From: Meghimatium bilineatum
Lineage: Eukaryota; Mollusca; Gastropoda; Stylommatophora; Philomycidae
Assembly: GCA_034231615.1 (NCBI GenBank)
Contig: CM067310.1
Location: 265,501-329,500 of the forward strand
DNA: 64,000 nucleotides
Direction of reading: 5' to 3'
This document shows positions 43,391 to 58,300 of this stretch, one piece after another (the stretch's first letter is position 1; every line of letters starts with the position of its first letter). Under the pieces are notes generated by a model, which was given only the letters and a program-made list of their open reading frames with translations, was not told where the DNA came from and searched no databases. Position numbers and translations under genes: made by a program.

Positions 43391-46300
43391 CTTCCCGAAA
43401 AAAAGAAGAGAACATAGATTAATTACAAAATGTGAGAGCTTGTGTTAGACAATATTTTACTGCATCTGCCCATTCAGTGTTCCTATCTTTATAAAGAAAA
43501 CAATTACAAAATGTGGGGGCTTGTGTAGGACAATGTTTTATTGTGACTGTCAGTTCATTAAGTTTGTGTTCAGTGTGTCTGTGTTCAGTTTGTCCTGCGG
43601 GTGCTACCAACCCCTACCAGGAGCTTCCACAGGTGGCGGATAGTGGAAAAGCCTCTAGAGGTCAGCTGCGAATAATAATCTGGGCAAATAAGCAGCTGTG
43701 AACCAAACTGGTGTTGCTGACCACGAGGACAGGGCAGGATATAAGGCAGCACTGATATTCCCACTAAATTATCCCAGGTGTCCAGTGACTGGCAGCATCA
43801 AAGTGAGTATAAGCTGCTATAAGCTCAGGTTTCTGGAGTCGGTCATTGACACCACTCCAGGAACGTGCCAGAAAGGGGGTAGAGATAGGATTGCAGCCAA
43901 GAGTAACACTCAAAAGATCTCAGAGATACAAAATTGCAATCTTAGAATTATAACAGGAGGTGTGTCAGTTCAGAGTGTCTCCTTCAGAAGGAAAACATAT
44001 TAGTGACAAAATGAAACTTGTATTGGACAATATTTTACATCTGTAAATTTAGTGTATCCGACTGTGTGACAGCCTAGGTACCAGGTTCAAATCCTGCCAC
44101 AGACAATTGTGCTTCCAGATCATTCAGAAAGCAATGAAAAACTACTGAACACTTTTATATTGCCTAAAAAATCACTACATCCAAAAAATGCTGGGTTGGT
44201 GGTTACATCCAGAATAGAATATTCTATCAATTGTTTTGAAAGATTACCAGTAGTGTATTTCTTTGAAAGGAAATGATTTTTTAAAAAGTGATTTGTATCA
44301 GGGTTGCCAGAATGTTGAAATGGATAAGTAAAATATAGCCAAAAATTACCAAACCCTGAAATTTTAATACATTTTCAAATTGACCCATAATAGAAAAAAA
44401 CACGACCAAACATAAATTTAATGGCCAATGAAACTTCAAAAATGGAAAAAGTTGTGATATTTGGCCACAAAATAGTCAAATCCTGGCAACTCTAATTTGT
44501 ATTACTCAAGTGTCACTGCTGTTTGTTTAGTGCAGAAGTGGGAAACCTCTTTGGATCAGCTGGCTGGATTGAATGAACACTTTTTGTATAAGATAAACAT
44601 TTGTTTTTAGTCCTTTGAAATAACAAGCATATAGTCTCTAACTATACATGTTTAGCATGCACAAGTCTGTCTGATCTCTAACTATACATGTCTAGCATGC
44701 ACAAGTCTGTCTGATCTCTAACTATACAAGCCTAGCATGCACAAGTCTGTCTGATCTCTAACTATACATGTCTAGCATGCACAAGTCTGTCTGATCTCTA
44801 ACTATACATGTCTAGCATGCACAAGTCTGTCTGATCTCTAACTATACAAGCCTAGCATGCACAAGTCTGTCTGATCTCTAACTATACATGCCTAGAAAGT
44901 CTGTCTGATCTCTAACTATACATGCCTAGCATGCACAAGTCTGTCTAATCTCTAACTATACATGTCTAGAAAGTATGTCTGATTTCCAACTATACATGCC
45001 TAGAAAGTATGTCTGATTTCCAACTATACATGCCTAGAATGTCTGTCTGATCTCTAACTATACATGTTTAGCATGCACAATTCTGTCTGATCTCTAACTA
45101 TACATGTCTAGCATGCACAAGTCTGTCTGATCTCTAACTATACATGTCTAGCATGCACAAGTCTGTCTGATCTCTAACTATACATGTCTAGAAAGTCTGT
45201 CTGATCTCTAACTATACATGCCTAGCATGCACAAGCCTGTCTGATCTCTAAATATACATGTCTAGAAAGTCTGTCTGATCTCTAACTATACATGCCTAGC
45301 ATGCACAAGTCTGTCTGATTTTCTAACTATACATGCCTAGCATGCTCAAGTCTGTACAACAAAGTCTGTACAGCATGTGCAGGGCTGTAAATACACTGTA
45401 ACTATCAATACGACAATCAATATAAGGTAATACTGCGTGAAATGTAACAACAATTGTACTTAACGTAAAACATAGGTTTTTAAAAATTTTCTATTTTAAA
45501 AAGGTTATAATTAGCAAACAAGATAATATACAAATTACAATACACAAAACATTTTCAACCAAAAGGTCTTTATCAAGATGAACACAAAACATCAAAAGAT
45601 TAATGAAGATTATCACAACACACAAAAATGCTGTTCCATTCGTCGACTTTTGATGTTTTGTGCATATCTTGATAAAGACCTTTTGGTTGAATGTTTTGTG
45701 TATTGTAATTTGTATGTTTTCTTGTTTGCTCATTATAACCCCCTAGTTTTAGTGATAGTCCGTCATGTCTTAGTGGAACATTTTAAAAAACCTGTGTTTT
45801 ATGTAAGTACAATTGTAACTATCAAGGAAGTTTGAGACAGCCAGAAACCAGACATTTTTGATATTTTAAAATATGAAAGCTGAGAGTTGGTCATGCCAAT
45901 TATTTGTGTAAATTGGGGGTCTCAGAGTCATTTAAAGATGTTCGTCATGTCAATTATTTGTTAAGTGGGATCTCAAAGAGTCATTGAAAGATGGTCATGC
46001 CAATTATTTGTGTAAGTGGGATCTCAAAAGAGCCATTGAAAAATGGCAGCAATATCGTCAACTTCCATCCTCATGCTGAAAGTAGTTGCCTTGCATGTCC
46101 CATTGAGCTCAGTTAAGAATTTGACCATACCAAGATTTGAGCTGTCTATGTTTAGGTCAGGTTATCTGTCTAATCAATTGAAGATGGCTTCAAACTACAG
46201 TTAGTTTCTTCTTTCATTTATTTGGGACGTGCATATAGTTTTATCTCTTCTATAAACTTGACTGTGTTTTGTAACTTGTATAGAGGTTCATAGAGTTTTT

Positions 46301-49300
46301 ATTCCACTGTTGTTTCTCTGAGTCAGCATATTTGCCTCAGTATTTCTTATTTAGAACATTCCTGAAGAATATGCTTTGCTGTCTGAGGTGACTGACTAAC
46401 CACATGCACACATGGCTGTGTTACCAATCTTGAACTGTGTATACATGTGGCTAAGGAGTCAGTTGTGTCCTGGTCTGTTAATAATTTGGCTTCAATCTAC
46501 TGTTAGTGATGAGATATGAAACACTATTCAAGCACATTTATATGTAGGAATATGACAACAAAAATATGACCAAAAGAAACTTTACATAGAACTATTACAA
46601 GAGAACGTTGTTTCACCATCGGTATCAGAAACAATGAAGACCTAAAGCAATTTGCAATGAAATGAGAGACGTGGAAATCTATGACATCCGCCCTATGTGC
46701 CATCTTTGGTCCTAGAGGAATAACTAACTACTAAATATGACAACAAACCTGAGCAATGTCTTTAGGTTCCCCTTTCACTGGGCAATAGGCATATGCAGCA
46801 TTAGTCAGGTGACTGTACAGAAACAAAACACAAGAAATATTTGTCAATTTTAGAATGCTACTACCCTGCTGCAACCTCACTGCTGATCCTGTAATAATTA
46901 CTACTAATATTGCTGCTTCTACTACTATGGTTACTACTACCACTGCTGCTCTTACAATAACATCTACTACTACTACTACTGATGGTATCATTACTACTAT
47001 CACTGCTGCTCTACTATGCTAGTAACACTGTTACTTAGTAACACTACTACTATTACTACTACTATTAATACTATTGTTATTGCTGAGAGTTGGCAGGTGT
47101 TCTACTGTTAATACCACTGCTGCTGTTACTGTAGCAGTATAAGGTGTATCCCTCTTTAAGTTATGAAAATTTATCAACATTTTGTTGACCAAATTAAAAT
47201 GTATTATATGTTAGAATAACATGACAGTAATAACAATACCATAACAAAATATATCTCATCTGAAGTACTACAACCTGCAATAATGGAATGTCAGCAATTA
47301 ACAAACATCATTTTAACATCAAATTAACATACAGTAACAAAGCTCAAAGTCTTCTGTATCCCATAAAAACAAATGGTACTCGATTTGCATCATATTTTTC
47401 ATCATATCGTTTCCTGGTAAATTTTACTGTCTGCTATAATGTGTCTGAATCCTGGAGCAAGTTCATTAGTAACTACTATTCGCTACACTGTAGGACACTG
47501 AACACAAACAATTCCTCAGGAAAGTATGGTCTGTTGTTCCAAAGTGCTGCCACCACCTATAGATGTCGTGAGTGCTAGGTATTAAGAAAACATCAGAGTT
47601 TACACAGTTGAGTTAACACTGTAGTGCTAGCTCAGTTCCACATCAGAACACCTGGACACCGAACACAAACAATTCGTTCAGGAAAGTATGGTCTGTTGCT
47701 CCAAAATCTTGCCACATGTGATAATCCATCTATAGACGTGGTTAGGGAAAGTGGCAAATTATTTCTGGATATATTGTTCCCAGAATACAGGGTCCTATTC
47801 AAGCCAACGTTATTGTAGTAAAAATGTGCAAACACTCAAGAATTGAATGAATATTGAATATCATCTTCTCTGGCAGGGTGTTAGATGAGCATGCTATGGA
47901 TGTCTGGTCAGAAAAGTGGTCATAGATTTGTCAATAAATGATGAAAGTGTACTCTTCAACTGTTCTCCTATAAAACTCCAACTTACCACAGTCTGAAGAG
48001 GTACTGGACTATACAGTGAGGTTCTAAACTGGACAGTGAATCTTGAAAGACATCTGAATATCTGTCATGTGTGGAACATAAATAATCATTAGCGATAAAA
48101 ATTAAGCAAAACGAGTTATAAAACAGAGTTTCCAAGTTGTCCATGTTATGCTGCATATGCAGGTTCGTTGAAGATCTAAGTTTTATATGTATAGGTAATG
48201 CCGAAGTTAGATGTATTGAGCCATTGACGCAAATACAATGGCGAAACATTGCATTTTTGTTTTATGGACTGAATCCAGCTAGAAAAAAAGTAGGACCATT
48301 GTCCTGTTACAAGACATTCATTTGCAGTTTGTCCTGTTACAAGACATTCATTTGCATTTTGTCCTGTTACAAGACAATCATTTGCAGTTTGTCCTGTTAC
48401 AAGACAATCATTTGCAGTTTGTCCTGTTACAAGACATTCAGTGGGAGTTTGAGAACAAATGCAAAAGAAAATGTATAGATAGATAAACTACATTATGAGA
48501 TCTTACCCACTTGTATAAAAACCTAAAACAAATTGCTCTATACATGACAGATATCAGACTAGATGTATAGTAATTCTTGATTAGAAACCAGCATCATCTA
48601 CTTCACAGATGTATACTATCATCTACTTCACAGATGTATACTATCATCTACTTCACAGATGTATACCATCATCTACTTCACAGATGTATACCATCATCTA
48701 CTTCACAGATGTATACCATCATCTACTTCACAGATGTATACCATCATCTACTTCACAGATGTATACCATCATCTACTTCACAGATGTATACTATCATCTA
48801 CTTCACAGATGTATACTATCATCTACTTCACAGATGTATATCAATTGATCATTGGTAACACAACATCTGTAAGAACTCCATTGATGATCTCAAGTGAAAC
48901 ATGCAGAATTCTTTAGCGTTCATTCCCAAACTCTCGCTGGACCATTCTTGTGGCAAGATAATGGTAACTCTACATTCTCAAACTCTCGCTGGACCATTCT
49001 TGTGGCAAGATAATGGTAACTCTACATTCCCAAACTCTCGCTGGACCATTCTTGTGGCAAGATAATGGTAACTCTACATTCCCAAACTCTCGCTGGACCA
49101 TTCTTGTGGCAGGATAATGGTATTTTAAAATTTCCAGCAGTATGTATTCCAGAGAAGTCACAATTTTATTTGTGCCAATGTCCTGACACATTTATTCGTG
49201 CCAATGTCCTGACACATTTTTTTGTGTGCCAATGTCCTGACACATTTTATTTCTGCCAATGTCCTGATACATTTTATTTGTGTCAATGTCCTGACACATT

Positions 49301-52300
49301 TTATTTGTGCCAATGTCCTGACACATTTTATTTGTGCCAATGGCCTGAAACATCTGATTTCTGCAGGAACCATGCAGTTATTTATTAAGGTATTTATGAC
49401 ATAGAAATTTGTTTTACAGTTCACAATTTTTACCATGTTTTGTCAGGGTCCGAAAAGGGGAGCAAAGAATAGTAACACTGTTACCTGCCATGCATGTCAC
49501 AGGAAGCGACTAAGGAATTTTTTAGATAGGCTATCTAATCCCATATTCAAAGTGACACAAAAGCCATGCTAAAGTCAAATGTGTCAGGTCATTGGGGCAG
49601 ATATCATTGCTAAGCTGTGAACCATTGCACATACTGTTCTCCAGAATACATCCTGCTAATAATGGCAATAGTCTGGGTGAGATTGTTCTACACTATCATG
49701 TTTTTACCATATTGTTTTTATCAAGAAGAAATACATGAAAAATAAAGAATTAACAATGAAGGAAGATTAAAAACTGCTTAAAAGTCATACAGGACTGACT
49801 TGATTATTTAGATTTCCCCATATGTCCTCCGTCCATCTCAACAAAGCAATACTCCTAGAGTACCACTTACAGCACATAATTGCTTAATTTCAAGCTATAT
49901 TCCTCAGTGATCTCCAAATACATTCACTTGTAATCAAGATGTCATGACCCAGGATTGAACTTGTGATCTCTTGAAGACCACCCACATGCATTAACAACCA
50001 TGCCACACAGATCCCAAGATGAAAGATAGTCATCGTATAATTCTCATATTACCAGATTTATTTGTTAAGTATTGACCAAAAAAATGTTAAAAGGGTTAAA
50101 TAGCAATTTAGTAGCAGGATCGATGTTTCAACCAAAAGATCCTTATCAAAATGATGACTCAGATTTACCTGGCTAAATGTAGAACAACGCTGTACATGGT
50201 TGCATCTCTTACAACACAGCTGACATCTATACCATCTGTTAGTTCTACTCCACAATTGGACAACATGCTGAAGAGAACAATATTAGTTCACTGGACATGT
50301 TCAATCAAATTAGAAAATGACAATACAGATGATATTTATAAGGGTTGCTAGGATAACAATAAGATGATAATAACAAGGATGTTTAGAAGATGGCAATAAA
50401 GATGATTTTGTAAATTTGGTGATAACATTAAGATAACATATAATCCATCAGAGGCTGAAACAACATTGTGCCTGGTCTAGCAAACAGAGTGTAGAACTAA
50501 AGCACTCATAGGAAACATGGATAAGAAACAAAAAAACAGGAAAAATGCTGTAATAATAGTATTTGGAAGAATAAAGGTCGCAAAAGAGATTGTACAAATG
50601 TAATTCACTTCTAAGCCACACTGGAAAAAAATTACCAACAAATTTCTAGAAAGAAGATTATGATAATTCATAGAACCACAGCTTAACAATACTCAAATGG
50701 GATTCCGTAAGAACAAAAGCTGTGTATATGCCATTTTTAGATTTGGAAAGCTGGCAGAAAAAAAAACAACTGAAAACAACAAAGAATTGTAGACTCTGAT
50801 TGGCGAACAATAAAATACCTTTGACAGAGTAGACAGATACCTTTGGAAGTTCTATTAAAATATGGGGTTCCATAATATCTGATCAACTTGTATAGAAGTA
50901 GTTACACAGGCAGTCAATGTGCAGTTAGAATGAGTGTAGGGCTTTTAGATAAATTCCACATAGACTGGTGTGTGACAACGATGTGTTCTATCTCCCTTGT
51001 TATTCATCACATATCATCATCATCAGGTGACATGTCTCACTAGTGACCCACTAGACAAACCACACATGCAACAGAAAACCTTAGTAGATGACATGCCGTT
51101 ATATTGAGACTCTCTTATGGAAGTTTTGTAGCATGTTATTTATAAAATTATAGATTCCCTCTGAGTAGAAGGATCCTTCAATAGGCATTGCACTAAGTCG
51201 AAAGCTGAAGTCTTCTGGGTATGAAAGAGAGCTCAGAAAAACCTCCCCACTGCACATAGGAAGTAAGAGCTAATCACCCGCAGTTCCTGGGGTTCTCAAA
51301 CAAATATCAATCCTCAGCATTGTAAATCATCATAGCTGTCAACAAATTTGTTCAGAAATCAGTATTTGTAACCATTTATTTCCATATTTCAATTTTTTTT
51401 AAAATTTGGCTGTAGCACCAAACAAAAAAAACAAAACAAATTTTTGTTTGCCCCTCAATATGAGTGTATGAGATAAAAATGACTGCTTTAGTAATAATTA
51501 CTAGGAAATTAAACACCAAGTGACTACATATTACTACAGAAAATCTGTACTAGTTGACACCTATGAATCATCACCACCACCACCATCATTATCATCAACA
51601 CTATTATTTTTATTGCCATATCAACAGCTTTTTTGTTATCATTTTGTTATCAAATCTTTGTTATGTTGTCTTTTACTCTAGAGGAATCTTGACTTTTTGA
51701 AAACCTCTAGCAAAATTCCTGAAATGATTCCCTCCTAGCAACTGATTTCCTCCCAGTAACTGATGATTCCCTCCTAGCAACTCATTTCCTCCCAGTATCT
51801 GATGATTCCCTCACAGCAATCAAGGGCATGGGACTTTAGCACGCTTCATCGCAGTGGATATCATAAAATGGAGTAGTTAACCCCATGCCCAACTTCCTTA
51901 ATCACTTCCTACTATATACATGACAGACTGCAATATTATTATTCTGTACTCTCTTTTTGGAAACACATGAGTAAGTTAACAAACAAGATTCTTGGGTTCT
52001 ACTTGAGCATTCATTCTCAAACTCCAGCTGGATCTCTCTTGTAGCAAGACAATGATCCTACTAGATTTCCAGCAGGATGCAGTCCAGAGATCTTGTGTTC
52101 ATGTTTTCTTAACGGGACTGCCTTTTTTGCAGAAAGCAAAATTGAATAAAAATACAAGGGGCAGGCAAATCTGTTTCCTTAATTTTCTCATTGACTATTT
52201 CCCTTGGCTATAATTACCCATCAGTGGTTGTAGGTCGAGATATTTAATTTAGGACGGTTGTATGGGTGGTGCTATCAGTGCTTGTAGTTCGAGATATTTA

Positions 52301-55300
52301 ATTTAGGACGGTTATATGGGTGGTGCTATCAGTGGGTGCTGCGCACATGGGCAGGGGAGGGGGTGGGCTCTCAGTGTGTGATATGCACATCTTTGCATCC
52401 GGCAGTAGTCATTGTGACTGTAACAGACTTATTACATCTCTAACAAACCTACAGTAGCCATTTTGTATCTAGAACTCCTGATGAAGACGGATGTATTAGG
52501 CCATTGGCGCAAATAAAACGGCAACGCAACGCATTTCCATTCTCTGGACTACATCCTGCTAGAAATCTAGAATGGATCATGGTCCTGCTACTAGAGAGAT
52601 CCAGCAGGAGTTAGAGAATGAACGCTGAAGAAGAAGAAGTATCTAGAACTCAGTCAGCAGTCAGTGACATCATTAAATCTCGGATCCGTGTACATTAAAA
52701 AAAAAGTTGGAATGGAATTTCCATTAACACTTTGCTGACCAGCAATCCAGAGCGTACTTATCCACCATTCCCAAGTTATCCACCATTCCCAAGGGTGCAC
52801 GCTAAATTTCGTACATTGACATCGTCACTTTTAAAAATCCATATAAAATTGATCTAGCTCGAGAGAGCCTTAAAACTTTCTGTGTTGTAACAACTGTCTG
52901 CACTCCATTTTTACACAACATAATTTCCCGGAAACGATATTTTTAGTAACATTATTACAATGGGTATTAATGTATTTCTAATCATACATAGAGCTTTCGA
53001 CTATTGTCGAAATTGGTCAGCAAGATTCAGCAATGAAAATTTGACTATTGTCGAAATTGGTCAGCAAGATTCAGCAATGAAAATTTGACTATTGTCGAAA
53101 TTGGTCAGCAAGATTCAGCAATGAAAATTTGACTATTGTCGAAATTGGTCAGCAAGATTCAACAATGAAAATTTGACTATTGTCGAAATTGGTCAGCAAG
53201 ATTCAGCAATGAAAATTTGACTATTGTCGAAATTGGTCAGCAAGATTCAGCAATGAAAATTTGACTATTGTCGAAATTGGTCAGGAAAGTGTTAAGCAAA
53301 CATGAACCGATTCTTTATTAGAAGCCAGAACCATGGCACATGGAGCATTCTCATAAGTGCTACACTCTCTGTTCCAGTAATCATCTAAGAGTAATCAGAC
53401 TCCTAGTCAGATATTATGTGATCTTCGGATCTTTCCAGAGAGCTCATACATTCTCCTCTTATCCCATTTGTTATTCTTTGTATGTGTATGTTACTTTGTA
53501 TGTGTTCATTTGTGTATGTGCTTTTTGTGTATGTCACTTTGTATGTTACTGTATATGCATGTGTTACTTTGTATGCGTATGTTACTTTGTATGAGTAATT
53601 TACTTTGTGTTAGTTACTTTGTATGTGTATGTTACTTTGTGTATGTTACTTTGTATGTGTATGGTACTTTATATGTGTATGTTAGCACTTAAAACATAAT
53701 CTTCTTTACTCTGTAGTAAATCAATGAATGCTATTATCAGGTTGACCCTATGTCTTCTCAGTGACAGTGAATGTCCACCAATGAGTCTGCTCTTTCTTTG
53801 CCTCTGTCCCCTGCATGATTTGGGTAGTACAATCTTGTAATACTCTGAACAACAACTGAGTTGTTCAGTAACAAGACCAATGTTTCCTCTAATTTATTTA
53901 TCATGTGAGCAAATCTGAAGATGTCTGAGTAGTAAATATCTCCATGTCAAGGGTTCTGCTACAAAAATAAAGTTTTAACAAAGCCATTCACGCTTATTTT
54001 ATGTGCACGTGTGGTATATTTTGTGATCAGTATATTCTAATGATGAACTCTGCCTCAAGGGAATATTGAACAAGACCAATTTTTCCTTTTTTAAAAGCAT
54101 CTTTCTAACAAACATGACAGATAATTCACTTCAAACCTGCACAAACGAGAATGACAATACTGTATAAATACGCCAGAGTTTGACTTAAAACTCAACATTT
54201 CATCCCATGAAAAGATGTAATCATTAGCTCTGTTAGCTTTCACGTCCTGAAAAATAAAACAATAACATACTAAGGCACCTAAAACAGACTAGCAACATAG
54301 TCTGCTTAACAATTCTTCTTCTTCTTTCATTCACTTGAAACATGTCTATATCTGTAAATATGTCTCCTGAATAAAACTCAGTCTTTTGTAGTTCACACAG
54401 TGGCCCATAGAGCTTTGATTCCAGTGTTGTTTCCCTGGCAAATATGTCTGCCTCAGCATTTCATACTCAGAACACTCTTGAAGTATATGTTTGGCACTCT
54501 GTGCTGCCTGGCCACATGTATATATGGCCATGTTGCCAATCTTGAATTTTGTGTACATGTGACTGCGGAGTTGGTTGTGTTCCGTTCTGAGGTGTAGAAT
54601 TACAACTTGTTCTGATCTGTTTATAATGTGATAGTTATCTAGCTCAACAAAATCTTACTAAGACATCTAAAACAGACTATAGCAACATAGTCAGCTCAAC
54701 AATAACTTACTAAGATATCTAAAACAGACTATAGCAACATAGTCAGCTCAACATCTTACTAAGACATCTAAAAGAGACTATAGCAACATAGTCAGCTCAA
54801 CATCTTACTAAGACATCTAAAACAGACTATAGCAACATAATCAGCTCAACAATAACTTACTAAGATATCTAAAACAGACTATAGCAACATAGTCAACTCA
54901 ACAACTTACTAAGACATCTAAAACAGACTATAGCAACATAGTCAGCTCAACAATAACTTCCTAAGATATCTAAAACAGACTATAGCAACATAGTCAGCTG
55001 AACAAATAATCTTCTCTGAGCATACTTTTCTTCTTGTTATTTTATTAACCAGAGTCCAATATGCAGATCCTGGTCATTACACCTTATAACATCCTGAAGA
55101 ATAATAACAAACTATATACACATTTTCCATCAAAGACCACTCCCAGCCCACACCTCAGCATGAATAAAAACTGTGACCACCCCAGCCCCATATTAATTTC
55201 CCCTTCTGTTGTTCTTTGTCACATACTTCCTGGTCATCCTAGCTTATGATTACTTTATGGGATCCATGTCATCCTAGCTTATGAGTCACATGAATTATCA

Positions 55301-58300
55301 TCATATATATACTTCAAGGGAGAAGAGAGAAAGTGTCTCCTCTCTTGAAATATGCGATCAACACACAACCACCAACTGACTGGTAGTGAGCATATACAAC
55401 CTTAGATGGCTGATGGATCGCCAAGCTGAGCAGTTATAGAAATATTCCCAGTGCTGTAATGATACTGATCAAGAATCATATCTATTCAACATCTGCTGGG
55501 GAAGATTGAGCACCTATAGGTCTGCATAATACCTATAATCAAGGACCATGACAGTATGTTTTTTCATCTCTTTCCTCTTAATCATTAAATCAATAAAATT
55601 ATGAAAACAGCAAATACAACTATTACTAGAATCGACGAACCTGAATGATAATAGATGAGACACCAAGGGTTTCTGCAACGACTTCTGCTGCTTCCCCTGT
55701 AACTCGACTAGCTATATTTGAAATTGGAAAATAGGTAAGAGAGTTAATTGTCAAATATAAAGAATAGCACAGAAACTTCTTTGTAACTTTGAGATTAATC
55801 AATCTTAAAATGAAGTATGAACTGTTTGACCACAGGCAATAATATTAAGCATATTTCTTGTCTTTCCAGATGATAGTATAATGTTTTTTTCTACTTTTTC
55901 ATCACATCACATTTATTGCTTATCATGCCATGCACATCTTCGCTTGCGAAGGAGGAACAGCATCATCATCAATATTGTGCTATAGTAGGCATATTTCTTG
56001 TCTTTTGAGATGATAGTTATAGTGTTGTGCTATAGGAATTATCTACAATCCATGACAATGATGGATTGCAAGACCGATATGAGACACAAGGAGTCTTCCA
56101 CAGTATATACAAGGAATCACAGGTTCACTTGTGCTTCTATGTGTCATCGCTGAATAATTCCCAGGTCACATAAGCACTAACTTGTCTACAACACTGGACA
56201 TGGCACTTCACTGAATAATTCCTAGGTCACATAAGCACTAACTTGTCTACAACACTGGACATGGCACTTCACTGAATAATTCCTAGGTCACATAAGCACT
56301 AACTTGTCTACAACACCGGACATGGCACTTCACTGAATAATTCCTAGGTCACATAAGCACTAACTTGTCTACAATACTGGACATGGCACTTCACTGAATA
56401 ATTCCTAGGTCACATAAGCACTAACTTGTCTACAACACTGGACATGGCACTTCACTGAATAATTCCCAGGTCACATAAGCACTAACTTGTCTACAACACC
56501 GGACATGGCACTTCACTGAATAATTCCTAGGTCACATAAGCACTAACTTGTCTACAAGACTAGACATGGCACTTCACTGAATAATTCCTAGGTCACATAA
56601 GCACTAACTTGTCTACTAGACTGGACATGACACTTCACTGAATAATTCCTAGGTCACATAAGCACTATTTGTCTACAAGACTGGACATGGCACTTCACTG
56701 AATAATTCCTATGCTACATAAGCATTGACTTTTCTTGCCAACCCTGATCTGCTGGAAAAGATGGCCTAAAGTTCAAATTTAAAATATGTATTGCTAGTCT
56801 TTCTTCTTCTACGTTCATTCTCAAATTCCTGCAGATTAGCAGGATGCTGTCTGAAGAATGGAATGTGCTGTTTCATAGTTTACAATGTAGCTGTGATATC
56901 TGTGCTTTTCTGTCAAGGTCACCAAATGAAGCCCTACATGGACTTGTTAAAGACCTCACTGAAAGCCTTTGAAATAGTCCAGGATGCATGGGCAGAACGT
57001 GTACAAAATATAGTTACATGGTGCTCTAAAGTAAATAAAGCCGCATCATCTTGTAAAAAGAGGAGAAATGCAGCAGCTCAACAGCAGAGAGTAATAGAAA
57101 TTCATAGGTAAACCAAAAAACCCCATTCAAAGTAGGAGCCATGACTCAAGTATTGGATACGCCAACCTGAACATGCACTCTTGGGTATGGAAAAAATATT
57201 TCAGAATACACCCTCCCATTGCACACAGGACATGCATTAAACAAATATTGGTGAGTGTATTCAAATTTTTGACCGAAGCGGCGTTGTGACTCGAACTCTG
57301 GACACTGAGGGAAAAGTAGAGGGTCTCTAACGACACTGCAACATAGCCCAACTCGACTGTCAGCTGTTGTACAACACTGCTCATACAGAGAGAATTGGGT
57401 TCAGTACCCAAGGGCCCACTGCGAAATAGGTAGTGGAAGTTATTGATTCAGAAATTTGGTAAGTTCAAATTTCATGTCCCAAATAATTTTCATGATTAAT
57501 TTCCAACATTATATTTTATTTGTAAAATCAGTTGTTAAGTAACAACAATTTTTTTTTCAAAATGAACTTGTGATAGTCCCATTCTCTGTCCATTTCTGTT
57601 TCAAAATATATATATTACATTATAATGTAAGTATATTTAGAAGTACTATTTCTTGTTCCCGTGATTGATGGGCAAAACAATTTTTAAAAATGTACTTCCT
57701 TCCAACGCCAAAAATATTCTGGGACGAATCAGTTAAGACTTCTCAATTTGTTGTATCTTGTTCAGAATCTAAAAATAATTTCTTTTTTGCATAATGTTAG
57801 GGGAGTAGTGTCCTTAGGGTTTGCAGCAGAATGTTTCCACAGACTATCATCACACAGTGTAGCAGTTTGAATTTTGTATTTTACCCTAGAATAAAAGAAA
57901 AAACCTGGCCCATCAAGGTCATCTAGAAATCTTGTCTGTGAGGCAAGCACTCCATCTGCACAAGTTGACAACCCAAATAATGCATCTACAAACTCACTAG
58001 ATTTGGATATTATAGACTTCAGTGTCCTAGACTTTGCCTCATCCAACAAATGACTTAGGAATACGCTTTTTCCATGGCGAGTACTCATTCCTTGAACTCT
58101 CCCAAATCTGATATGAACTTCATCAACAGGCCTAGAGAGAAATCAAACAAAATTTATGTCCAATAACTGCACAGACAAAAATTAATTGCAAAATAAAAAA
58201 TGGAAGTTTGCACAATCAATGCTATCAATCAGTGTCATGGCTTACAATTTACAGAAAAGAGGAAGGTCTTCTTTCCTAGTGGGTTCGAGCGCAATGTCTG

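Noticed and set aside
48577-48858. Three overlapping ORFs with LLHRC/TSQMYT-type repeats
   Set aside because: The 25 bp array read in all frames; no protein-like constraint.
49925-50020. Functional tRNA gene
   Set aside because: A- and B-box-like sequences are present, but I could not fold a full cloverleaf and the context fits a SINE head.
57762-57997. Extension of the RARS2 KMSKS exon past 57998
   Set aside because: The frame is open, but similarity to RARS2 ends at a GTGAGT donor and resumes in phase at the 55641-55711 exon.
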